NCBI GenBank assembly: GCA_045645805.1
Contig: JAZRJL010000052.1
Span: forward strand, 1 to 11,651
Direction of reading: 5' to 3'
Source of the DNA: SIG440 sp045645805
GTDB lineage: Bacteria; Bacillota; Clostridia; Monoglobales; Monoglobaceae
Length of the DNA: 11,651 nucleotides
The position numbers were made by a program, and so were the translations under genes. The notes below the pieces were generated by a model. The model made no database searches. It worked only from the letters and a program-made list of their open reading frames with translations, and had not been told where the DNA came from. Below are positions 6,091 through 11,651 of this stretch, one piece after another (the stretch's first letter is position 1; every line of letters begins with the position of its first letter).

Positions 6091-6130
6091 GTTTTACTTG
6101 TGTGTTAGTTTAATATTTTTTTAAAACAAC

Positions 6131-6165
6131 AAAAAAAGCTCTCGATATTTTAAGTATCAAAAGCT
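6131..6165 (-). terminator. Intrinsic terminator of the large serine recombinase gene
   Basis: On the - strand AGCTTTTGATA (+ strand 6155-6165) pairs with TATCGAGAGCT (6137-6147) across a 7-base loop. The two non-Watson-Crick positions are G-U pairs that are possible only in - strand RNA, and seven Ts follow (6131-6137). The stem begins within the stop codon, so transcription ends immediately after the gene. Confidence 0.8.
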
Positions 6166-7616
6166 CATATTTTCCATACGATTTCTGCTGTATCGTCTTT
6201 TAGAAGTATTTTGTCAATAAATTGCGAAGCTATCAGTTTTTTCTCATCAAATGATGCGTTGCTAAAGTCGATTTTTGTTGTTTTGGCCTTAGTGGTATTC
6301 TTTTTGGTAAGTAACTGCTCTCTTTGACTATGTAACTTTTCAATCTGTTTGGAAATATATGAAACGGCAATTTCACTGCTTTCTGAAAGGGCGGTAACCA
6401 GTCGCTCTATTTTACAATCAAGCTCATAAATTTCCGAAAGGTTCTCGTTTGAAAGGGTAACCATTTGCTCTTTGCCGCATTCATCCATAATTTCTTTAAG
6501 CTTCGTTTCGATATTTTGTTCAAGCTCATGGATGCAAATGCTGATGCGTGTATCGCATATTTTTAAATTTGATTTACCTGAACAGATTAGATATAGTTTT
6601 GAATCAGTTTTGCTGTAATTGATTTTTATGGAATATCCACAGTCTGCACACTTCAAAAGTCCAGTGAGCCAGCTGTATTTCCCGGCGTTGCTTCTGGAAA
6701 TCTGTTTGTTGGTTGAAAGCTTTTCCTGAACCTTTAGCCACAAATCCGAGTTGATAAATCCATAATGGTTACTGACTGAAAGCATTTGGATTTCGTCAGG
6801 GTTATATTTGTTTTTTGTTCGGTCTCTGCGACCTATGATATTGCAGGCATGAATACCGTCAAAATCAGTTATATCATTTTTTATATTCAGGCCCTTTGAG
6901 ACGTAGAACCAGTAAACGTTTTCATCTGCTTTAACATATACGGGACTGTGTAAAATTCTTGAAATAGTTACGCTGTCCCACGTCTCGCGTTTTGGACCGT
7001 GGATTTTTTCTTCAGTAAGTCTTTTGGCAATGCTTCTGAGGGAGCTTTTGCTTTCAGCATATTCGTTGAATATTTGTTCTACAATTTTGCTTTGCTCCGA
7101 ATTTATTATCAGAGAGGAAGCCTTTTCGCCGTTTTCGCCAATAAGCTTATGTAAATCAAACCCGTAAGGAGCGGGACCACCCGCCCAGGCACCAAGAGTA
7201 AAACGATGTATATAATTATCCTTTACACGCTCGGCGGTTGTTTCACGTTCAAGCTGTGCAAAGACTAGTACGATATTAAGCATCGCTCTGCCCATAGGCG
7301 TGGAGGTATCAAAGTTTTCTGTTACTGACTGAAACTCTACATTACACTTTTCAAAGGTTTCCCATATCCGTCCGAAGTCTGTAATGGAACGGCTGATTCG
7401 GTCTAATCTATAACAGAACACTTTTTTAATCTTACCTTCCTCAATCGCCTGCATAAGTTCTTTGAAGGCAGGACGGTTGGTGTTCTTGCCGGAAAAGCCT
7501 TTGTCTTTAAATATGAGGGCATCGTTTCCGGCAAGTTTTTTACATAAATCAATTTGGCCGTCTATTGATAAACTGTCCTTTTTGTCAATACTTTGACGTG
7601 CATAAATTGCAATCAT
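6165..7616 (-). CDS. Large serine recombinase (integrase/transposase of the TnpX/TndX type)
   Basis: This 483-residue enzyme integrates and excises mobile DNA through serine-linked double-strand exchange. It has, in order: the resolvase catalytic domain with IYARQSIDKKDS (Ser9 nucleophile), FCYRLDRISRSITDFG (67-82) with the active-site arginines, and QLERETTAERVKDNY (121-135); the Recombinase domain with the hallmark GAWAGGPAPYGF (142-153) and 'ILHSPVYV' (221-228); a zinc ribbon with CADC (Cys323/326) and later Cys345 and Cys354; and a coiled coil (about 366-440) before a short tail. All parts are complete, so the protein looks functional. Its start has AAGGTG (+ strand 7624-7629) seven bases upstream and overlaps by ATGA the stop of a 38-codon ORF. 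Integrases of this class usually sit at an element's end, so an attachment site is expected near 6100 or 7620-7900, but no core can be named. The specific family member is not identified. Confidence 0.92.
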   Translation of the reverse strand: MIAIYARQSIDKKDSLSIDGQIDLCKKLAGNDALIFKDKGFSGKNTNRPAFKELMQAIEEGKIKKVFCYRLDRISRSITDFGRIWETFEKCNVEFQSVTENFDTSTPMGRAMLNIVLVFAQLERETTAERVKDNYIHRFTLGAWAGGPAPYGFDLHKLIGENGEKASSLIINSEQSKIVEQIFNEYAESKSSLRSIAKRLTEEKIHGPKRETWDSVTISRILHSPVYVKADENVYWFYVSKGLNIKNDITDFDGIHACNIIGRRDRTKNKYNPDEIQMLSVSNHYGFINSDLWLKVQEKLSTNKQISRSNAGKYSWLTGLLKCADCGYSIKINYSKTDSKLYLICSGKSNLKICDTRISICIHELEQNIETKLKEIMDECGKEQMVTLSNENLSEIYELDCKIERLVTALSESSEIAVSYISKQIEKLHSQREQLLTKKNTTKAKTTKIDFSNASFDEKKLIASQFIDKILLKDDTAEIVWKI

Positions 7617-7729
7617 CTTGTATCACCTTGCCTTGCTTGTATGAGTATTAAGCATCTGCGGTGTATCAAGGTGCACTTCTGTTTGTACTCACTTTGATTT
7701 TTTGAAGTATATATATTTTTAATTTTCAT
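7613..7729 (-). CDS. 38-aa small ORF translationally coupled to the large serine recombinase
   Basis: ATG 7729 (- strand) has a perfect AAGGAG (+ strand 7738-7743) eight bases upstream and opens 38 codons: MKIKNIYTSKNQSEYK, then QKCTLIHRRCLILIQA and RQGDTR. Its TGA stop overlaps the recombinase ATG as ATGA (7613-7616), the classic layout of coupled genes. The peptide is basic with no domain that I recognise. Two explanations are possible: a leader peptide or small regulator whose translation sets recombinase synthesis, or a remnant tail of an upstream recombinase lost by recombination. The good ribosome binding site favours real translation. The DNA also holds TGTATCA-type direct repeats (7619, 7638 as TGTATGA, 7662) and an inverted CACCTTG/CAAGGTG pair (7624-7630, 7667-7673). 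Confidence 0.5.
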   Translation of the reverse strand: MKIKNIYTSKNQSEYKQKCTLIHRRCLILIQARQGDTR

Positions 7730-7834
7730 TCTAATCACTCCTTCATGAATATAATATGAAACTAAAATATTTAAGATTTGCATTTATATAATAGTTAATA
7801 AATGTGTAAAAAATTACAAAATGGGTTAGAATAC

Positions 7835-7863
7835 TTGAAAATTAAATTTTTTTATTGTATAAT
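7835..7863 (+). promoter_or_regulatory. Promoter of the helicase-like gene
   Basis: TTGAAA (7835-7840) and a perfect TATAAT (7858-7863) are 17 bases apart in a very AT-rich gap, about 65 bases before ATG 7930. The expected transcript start lies among the GGAACA repeats that follow. The gap 7730-7834 otherwise shows only AT-rich DNA and the ribosome binding site of the divergent small ORF. Confidence 0.75.
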
Positions 7864-7905
7864 ATTTTGGAACAGCAGAATTTGTGGAACATGTATTTTG
7901 GAACA
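7864..7905 (+). repeat. Three GGAACA direct repeats (iteron- or operator-like)
   Basis: ATTTTGGAACA occurs identically at 7864-7874 and 7895-7905, 31 bases apart, which is about three helical turns. A related TTTGTGGAACA lies between them at 7881-7891. The shared core GGAACA begins at 7869, 7886 and 7900. The repeats start at the first base after the -10 box and end before the ribosome binding site, which fits an operator; their closeness to a replication-like gene also allows an iteron role. Confidence 0.65.
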
Positions 7906-7929
7906 AAGGAAAAGTAAAGGAGACCAACT

Positions 7930-9627
7930 ATGCTATTTAAAAAGCCATCGTTTATTGAGGATTGTTACGAAACTTACAAAAAAACACTGGTTTCTGAATT
8001 TCCGGCCATCAAGGAGGATGATAAGCTTTATGCTTCTCCTGAACATCTTTTTTTTTATGATCGGAATTCAAAAAAAATCCGTATGTTTCGTGGGAATAAG
8101 ACACATTGTGTTGATGAAAAATATTTAATGAGATATATCAGTAAAAAAAGCTATTCATCCGGACGTAGAACAAGGTTGTTTAAATGTCTTTATGATTATT
8201 TAATGAATATTTCATCGCAATGTGTGTTTGGTCACGAATATCCTAAATACTTATGCAAGGTTTTTGAGAATTGTGACTATCCTGAGCGAATTCATTTTGA
8301 AGATCTTGATAATAATTTTATTAATTTAAACGGTATAATATGCTATTGTAATAAAAATGGTTTAGGTGTTGCAGTTTCGGGTACGCCTGTGACTGCTATG
8401 AATTTCGACAATGTTTTGCTGAAACCATGGGGCTATCCTGATATGTCATCGTCATTGAAAAAGAGGATAATTAAAAATTTGAAATATCTTATGCTGCCGA
8501 TAAAGGCTCCAAATGATTTTGGTGTGTATGATAAGAGTTGTAACTGTGTATTCAGTCAGAAAACTAAGTTCGTATATGTACCTAATGACAGTGGAGTATC
8601 AATTTTTGGAACAAAACTTCCATATAGTATGCAACATGGATATTACAATTTTCACGATAATACTATAGAAATTTTGCGTTCGATGTTTAACAATGACTAT
8701 GCAGCTTTTTCGAATTTTGCTCAGTTTATGTTTACGGCATACAGCAATATTCTTCCTATAAAAAAAGCTACTATAATAGTTACCAGTCCCAAAAACAATG
8801 AGGCTGTAACTTTATTTTTAAGAAGGCTGTTTCTTGAAAATATTGTCTGGCTTAATGTCTATGATTTAACAGATGTAACATTTCAGAATACAAATCCGTT
8901 TGTTGCAAATTTTAATAATAAGCAAATACTTTTAATCACCAATGATCCGCCAATTAATAATTTTAGCAGGTTGCGTGCACTTGTGTACTCCACCTACCAA
9001 CGAGTTACAGATTCGGTTTCCGGGATGATAAAATATAAAAATACAATACCGGTTATGGTGATAACAAGCGATAAAGAATATGCAAATTGGTTTAAGCAAC
9101 ATATAAATTCCAATATTATTTCTCTGGAACACTACCCTTTGGATAAACTAATACATCCAAATGATTTGCTACGTTTGCACCAGACTTTGGTTTTTTGCGG
9201 AATGAGAAATATAAGCGAAAAATTAACTTCCTACCGTGCAGTTCGCCGACTCAAAGATATGACTGATAAAGATATTGTCAGTAAATTTGTAAAGGACTAT
9301 TGCTCAGGTGATGATAAAAGTGTTACATCAAAGCTTGAACTCAGAACTGCATTTAAGCAGTTTACCGATGCATGGTATCCGCAATATGCCGGAAACTCTA
9401 ATGCTGTATGTAATTTATTAAGGGATATGGATTATGACGGAACACATAAAACAAGATTAGAAAAAGGAAAAAATCCTGTCGCTGTTTTTCGTGGGATATA
9501 CTTCAATAAGCCGAAATTTGAAATAGATATCAAATCTTATAATTTAGAAGAAGTAAATAAAATTCCCCATGAGACACTTGATGGTTTTGAGAAAATTATG
9601 TATGAGATATACTCAACTATGTTATAA
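7930..9627 (+). CDS. Primase/superfamily-3 helicase-like protein with degenerate P-loop
   Basis: This 565-residue protein is read tentatively as a D5/P4-type plasmid or phage replication helicase relative. Residues about 235-275 (NTIEILRSMFNNDYAAFSNFAQFMFTAY) resemble the helical run before an SF3 ATPase. At the Walker A position, TIIVTSPKNNEAVTLFLRRLF (from 281) keeps the beta strand and following helix but has NNEAV where GK(S/T) is required, so the ATP-binding lysine is missing. KQILLITNDPP (331-341) sits at the Walker B place and NTIPVMVITSDKEY (371-384) at the sensor/motif C place. Residues about 465-522 (SKLELRTAFKQF..., ending GKNPVAVFRGIYF) look like the C-terminal winged helix. AAAGGAG (7916-7922) is 7 bases from ATG 7930. 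The gene is intact over 1.7 kb, so it is probably not a random pseudogene; it may be a DNA-binding replication or regulatory protein that has lost ATPase activity. The family call is weak; a wholly different ICE protein is possible. Confidence 0.45.
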   Translation: MLFKKPSFIEDCYETYKKTLVSEFPAIKEDDKLYASPEHLFFYDRNSKKIRMFRGNKTHCVDEKYLMRYISKKSYSSGRRTRLFKCLYDYLMNISSQCVFGHEYPKYLCKVFENCDYPERIHFEDLDNNFINLNGIICYCNKNGLGVAVSGTPVTAMNFDNVLLKPWGYPDMSSSLKKRIIKNLKYLMLPIKAPNDFGVYDKSCNCVFSQKTKFVYVPNDSGVSIFGTKLPYSMQHGYYNFHDNTIEILRSMFNNDYAAFSNFAQFMFTAYSNILPIKKATIIVTSPKNNEAVTLFLRRLFLENIVWLNVYDLTDVTFQNTNPFVANFNNKQILLITNDPPINNFSRLRALVYSTYQRVTDSVSGMIKYKNTIPVMVITSDKEYANWFKQHINSNIISLEHYPLDKLIHPNDLLRLHQTLVFCGMRNISEKLTSYRAVRRLKDMTDKDIVSKFVKDYCSGDDKSVTSKLELRTAFKQFTDAWYPQYAGNSNAVCNLLRDMDYDGTHKTRLEKGKNPVAVFRGIYFNKPKFEIDIKSYNLEEVNKIPHETLDGFEKIMYEIYSTML

Positions 9628-9650
9628 TGTTACCCTATAAGGTATAATGA

Positions 9651-9769
9651 CTTCAAAACGATAATCCGTTACAAAGATATGGATTAAAATATAAAGATGC
9701 ATATATATGTGTTGATAACGATGAGGCAAGATATGTAAATTATTAGCGGCGTTAAGAGAAACAGGTTAG
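9651..9769 (+). pseudogene. Remnant of a Toprim-domain (DUF3991/primase-like) mobile-element protein
   Basis: No intact gene is present at 9628-9888, but one frame from 9651 reads LQNDNPLQRYGLKYKDAY and continues ICVDNDEARYVNY before a stop. 'YICVDND-A' is the metal-binding DxD strand of Toprim_2 proteins such as DUF3991/TOPRIM and relaxase-linked primases. A frame change near 9741 continues as LAALRETG (9743-9766), which fits the helix expected after that strand. There is no start codon or ribosome binding site. It is read as a short, frameshifted fossil. Confidence 0.45.
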
Positions 9770-9814
9770 CACAAAATGTTGAAAAGTGTAATGGATAAAA
9801 TATATTTTGCGACA

Positions 9815-9869
9815 TTTAACCTACAATAATTGTATATTTATTGACAATTAGGTTAAAATAGTATATAAT
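9815..9869 (+). promoter_or_regulatory. Consensus promoter of the Fic operon embedded in an operator dyad
   Basis: TTGACA (9841-9846) and TATAAT (9864-9869) are perfect consensus boxes 17 bases apart. TTTAACCTA (9815-9823) is repeated in inverted form as TAGGTTAAA (9849-9857), the second copy lying in the spacer between the boxes. A smaller palindrome ACAATAATTGT (9823-9833) lies between the arms. So strong a promoter next to a toxin gene suggests tight repression, probably by the antitoxin or toxin-antitoxin complex. Confidence 0.75.
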
Positions 9870-9888
9870 AATATTGGAGGTTGATACA

Positions 9889-10416
9889 ATGAGTTATATG
9901 ATGTTATATGCTGAATATAAAAAGATATACTCCAAAAAAACGGAAGCGAAGAACAAACTGACACTTTTGCCGGAGGGTTATATTTCTGAAAAGGTCATAT
10001 CAGGAAAAACATATTATTATTTGCAAAAGCGTGTCAGCAAAAAATTGGTTAGTGAATATATAAAGGCATCTGAGATTGATGAAATACGAAAGAAGGTTGA
10101 AGAAAGAAAAATTTTAGACAGCAAGATATCAGAATTAGATGCTGAGCTTACAAAAATAGAGAGAGCAGCCGAAATTTTGGGGACAGAATTGATAGATAAA
10201 ATAAGAATGCATAAAAAGTGCGCTGTACTTGATGTTTTGCCCGCCGATGACCGGGAAAAAGTTGCTGATTTTAGTCGTGCTATGCTTGCGATAGAAGGCA
10301 TTGAGGCACCAAGCTATGCACAGAGTGAATTTGACAAATGGGTATCGGGAAAACATAGTTTTGCCGAGGGGTATACAGCAATTTTGAAGCGATATAATCT
10401 GACAGGGGCGAGATAA
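9889..10416 (+). CDS. Antitoxin of a Fic module, VbhA-like C-terminus with DUF6788-like N-terminus
   Basis: This 175-residue soluble protein lies directly before the Fic gene. Its C-terminal third (about 122-170) has the layout of VbhA-type Fic antitoxins: a helix ending AIEGIEAPS (134-142), then 'KWVSGKHSFAEGYTAILKRY' (150-169). The inhibitory Glu of such antitoxins, normally in (S/T)xxxE(G/N), would be Glu136-Gly137, but the Ser/Thr four residues earlier is Met132. The N-terminal part (LTLLPEGYISEKVISGKTYYYLQKR, 24-48) resembles the DUF6788-like fold seen in many Bacillota proteins, here without zinc cysteines, followed by a charged coiled coil (about 60-95). It is longer than VbhA (about 60 residues), so the extra region may bind DNA or a second partner. 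ATG 9889 has GGAGG (9876-9880) eight bases upstream; the TTG at 9874 overlaps that site and is rejected. Promoter and dyad lie immediately upstream. Confidence 0.65.
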   Translation: MSYMMLYAEYKKIYSKKTEAKNKLTLLPEGYISEKVISGKTYYYLQKRVSKKLVSEYIKASEIDEIRKKVEERKILDSKISELDAELTKIERAAEILGTELIDKIRMHKKCAVLDVLPADDREKVADFSRAMLAIEGIEAPSYAQSEFDKWVSGKHSFAEGYTAILKRYNLTGAR

Positions 10417-11136
10417 ATGCGTGATCCATATTTGTATAGTGATGCCGATGTTCTTATTAACAACGGTGATATTAAAGAAGCAGAGAAATTAAAAGAAGCT
10501 GAAGCGGCAGTAACTAAATTTACAATGGCGCTTGCTTATAGTATGAAGGTTGAAACGTTCAATTCTGATACCGTTTGTGATATTCACAAAACAATATTCG
10601 GAGACCTATACCCATGGGCGGGTCAATTCCGAACAATTCATATTGCAAAATATGAGGAAGTTCTTGGTGGTGATACGGTAAGATATACTACTCCGGATTT
10701 GATAGAATCAGAACTAAATGAAGTGTCAAAAGAGATTAGCAGGCTTTCAGCTTTTAAAGGCAGCAAGGACGAGCTGATTATCCGAATTGCAAGAACATGT
10801 GCAAAAATTTGGGAGATACATCCTTTTAGAGAAGGAAATACAAGAACTGTAGTTGTGTTCACGGTTTTGTTGGCACAAAGTCTTGGACTTAAGGTAGATT
10901 ATAGTTTGTTTGAAAAACATTCTGCATATGTGCGCAACTCCTTTGTTTGGGCGTGTCAGGCCATATATTCAAAATATGAATATATAGACAGAATATATAT
11001 GGATGCTATGGGTGGTGCAACGGATAAAGAGTTGAGTGAAGAAAAGACAAAGAACAAATCGTATGAAACCATAAACGGCTATGAGGTTAAAAACTATAAA
11101 GAGACTCCGCATGTGTATGTAGACAAAGAATTCTAA
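10417..11136 (+). CDS. Fic-domain toxin (putative AMP/NMP-transferase)
   Basis: This 239-residue Fic/Doc-fold enzyme would transfer a nucleotide monophosphate, or a related phosphate group, to a hydroxyl on a target protein; VbhT-like bacterial toxins modify gyrase and topoisomerase IV. Visible features: N-terminal YLYSDADVLINNGDIKEAEKL (5-25), DIHKTIFGDLYPWAGQFRTIHI (55-76) with the Fic-typical YPWAG-FR, and the active-site motif IHPFREGNTR (134-143): His135 is the base, Glu139 the metal ligand, Asn141 and Arg143 bind phosphate. Compared with canonical HPFx(D/E)GNGRxxR the second Gly is Thr142 and the last Arg is Val146. A charged tail (about 200-239) follows the fold. There is no inhibitory (S/T)xxxE(G/N) helix in the protein itself, so inhibition must come from the upstream partner. 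The start ATG directly abuts the antitoxin stop (TAA at 10414-10416), giving translational coupling. A terminator closes the operon. Confidence 0.88.
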   Translation: MRDPYLYSDADVLINNGDIKEAEKLKEAEAAVTKFTMALAYSMKVETFNSDTVCDIHKTIFGDLYPWAGQFRTIHIAKYEEVLGGDTVRYTTPDLIESELNEVSKEISRLSAFKGSKDELIIRIARTCAKIWEIHPFREGNTRTVVVFTVLLAQSLGLKVDYSLFEKHSAYVRNSFVWACQAIYSKYEYIDRIYMDAMGGATDKELSEEKTKNKSYETINGYEVKNYKETPHVYVDKEF

Positions 11137-11180
11137 ACGGAAAGGCTTGTTAGGTGGCATGCGTTTAGGCGTTAATAAAG

Positions 11181-11213
11181 AAGGAACACTCAGCGCTTGA
11201 GTGTTCCTTTTAT
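11181..11213 (+). terminator. Terminator of the Fic operon
   Basis: AAGGAACACTCA (11181-11192) and TGAGTGTTCCTT (11198-11209) form a perfect 12-base-pair stem around GCGCT, followed by TTTAT. A T-rich tail on the other strand is also present. Its position 45 bases after the Fic stop marks the end of that operon. The rest of 11137-11316 shows only AT-rich spacer and the XRE promoter. Confidence 0.8.
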
Positions 11214-11282
11214 GTGTTCATGAAAATGATTTTGAAACATACAGCTATATTAACATAACAAATGCTTAGTTATTAAATAAGA

Positions 11283-11312
11283 CGAGGTGTTGTATAATAA
11301 CAACGAGGTGTT
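11283..11312 (+). promoter_or_regulatory. -10 box and repeated CGAGGTGTT element before the XRE gene
   Basis: CGAGGTGTT occurs at 11283-11291 and 11304-11312, 21 bases apart (two helical turns). TATAAT (11293-11298) lies between the copies and is flanked by the inverted pair GTTGT (11289-11293) / ACAAC (11300-11304). The downstream copy also supplies the ribosome binding site GAGGTG, six bases from ATG 11317. No good -35 is seen. The layout suggests a short leader and autorepression by the XRE protein. Confidence 0.55.
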
Positions 11313-11316
11313 ATGT

Positions 11317-11622
11317 ATGCAAGATTCCATCGGCTCGCGAATACGGGCAAAGCGGAAGCAGCAACTCTTAACTCAGGAAAAATTGGCTGAACGCTTAGAT
11401 GTGTCGACTCAGTTTATATATCAGATTGAGCATGATGTGCGGATGCCGTCGGTGGCAAATCTGATAAAACTTTCTGAGATACTGAAAGTCTCTATTGATT
11501 TTCTCTTAAAAGGCAGAGAAATCAGCCGTGATGATGAGCTTGAATTGCTGCTTGCCGAGCTTCCGCAGAGTGAAAGAGATTTACTTTATAAATCCTTGAC
11601 GGCAATCAAAAATTTAAAATAA
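11317..11622 (+). CDS. XRE-family helix-turn-helix transcriptional regulator
   Basis: This 101-residue DNA-binding protein has a lambda-Cro/SinR-type HTH at residues 5-62: IGSRIRAKRKQQLLTQEKLAERLDVS, recognition helix TQFIYQIEHDVRMPSV, and NLIKLSEILKVSIDFLLKG. The short C-terminal helix (DELELLLAELPQSERDLLYKSL) may dimerise the protein. ATG 11317 is preceded by GAGGTG at 11305-11310; the in-frame GTG at 11287 lies inside the upstream CGAGGTGTT copy and would overlap the -10 box, so it is rejected. Such regulators usually control their own gene and a mobile-element or stress operon; its target may lie beyond the window. The paired elements around its -10 box are the visible candidate binding site. 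No immunity-type protease domain or partner gene is visible within the window. Confidence 0.9.
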   Translation: MQDSIGSRIRAKRKQQLLTQEKLAERLDVSTQFIYQIEHDVRMPSVANLIKLSEILKVSIDFLLKGREISRDDELELLLAELPQSERDLLYKSLTAIKNLK

Positions 11623-11651
11623 AGTCTTTCCATCTGCAAATTTATTTTAAA

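Noticed and set aside
5945..6130. Search for a longer relaxase gene or tRNA in the gap upstream of the relaxase
   Set aside because: No open frame with relaxase similarity and no cloverleaf; only the inverted repeat block stands out.
7864..7905. CRISPR-like array from the GGAACA repeats
   Set aside because: Repeats are only 11 bases with uneven short spacing, and no cas genes are present.
9874..9888. TTG start for the Fic antitoxin
   Set aside because: The TTG overlaps the GGAGG ribosome binding site; ATG 9889 is at the right distance.
11159..11200. Tiny ORF (MRLGVNKEGTLSA) after the Fic gene
   Set aside because: Only 13 codons, AGGTGG is too close to the ATG, and it ends inside the terminator stem.

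Overview
The window looks like a low-GC Gram-positive (Bacillota, probably a gut-type Clostridia/Lachnospiraceae relative) chromosome carrying a patchwork mobile-element region. The reasons are AT-rich DNA, strong AAGGAGG-type ribosome binding sites, textbook TTGACA-17-TATAAT promoters, and a gene set (small and large serine recombinases, relaxase domain, DUF960, amidoligase, HipA/Fic modules) typical of such elements. No rRNA, tRNA or CRISPR array is visible, and the genus cannot be fixed from this sequence alone.

Layout. (1) 1-529 is the 3' end of a sugar ABC-transporter permease, probably ordinary host metabolism. (2) 531-632 is a leader with a dyad and two tandem hairpins; it precedes a tight + strand operon at 633-2962: a DUF960 protein, an amidoligase with N-terminal zinc-ribbon/LIM-like CxxC pairs, and a stand-alone class II glutamine amidotransferase. 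(3) 3018-3083 is a nested hairpin with a T-run, directly followed by a small serine recombinase (3099-3698). (4) On the - strand, 3752-5363 encodes a short HipA-like kinase followed, with overlap, by a DUF2442 + helix-turn-helix protein; a 20-bp perfect palindrome covers the -35 box. (5) 5456-5944 (-) is a 162-aa protein that is only a relaxase nuclease domain, and upstream of it lies a GC-rich inverted repeat that is a candidate oriT. (6) 6165-7616 (-) is a 483-aa large serine recombinase with its own terminator. Its start codon overlaps by ATGA the stop of a 38-codon small ORF that has a perfect Shine-Dalgarno. (7) Divergently, 7930-9627 (+) is a 565-aa protein that reads like a primase/superfamily-3 helicase whose P-loop has lost its lysine; three GGAACA repeats sit in its leader. 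(8) 9651-9769 holds a scrap of a Toprim protein. (9) 9815-11136 is an antitoxin/Fic-toxin operon with a consensus promoter embedded in a dyad. (10) 11317-11622 is an XRE-type repressor gene.

How the parts may work together. The recombinases, relaxase domain, oriT-like hairpin, primase/helicase-like gene and Toprim fragment are the transfer and replication parts, some eroded. The HipA-like and Fic modules look like autoregulated toxin-antitoxin cargo that would stabilise the region. The amidoligase/GATase pair looks like a small modification pathway in which glutamine-derived ammonia or a glutamine-type donor is joined to an unknown carboxylate. The points most worth a second look are the amidoligase operon, the Fic pair with altered active-site and inhibitory motifs, the HipA/DUF2442-HTH module with its operator, the small ORF coupled to the large recombinase, and the P-loop-less helicase-like protein behind GGAACA repeats.
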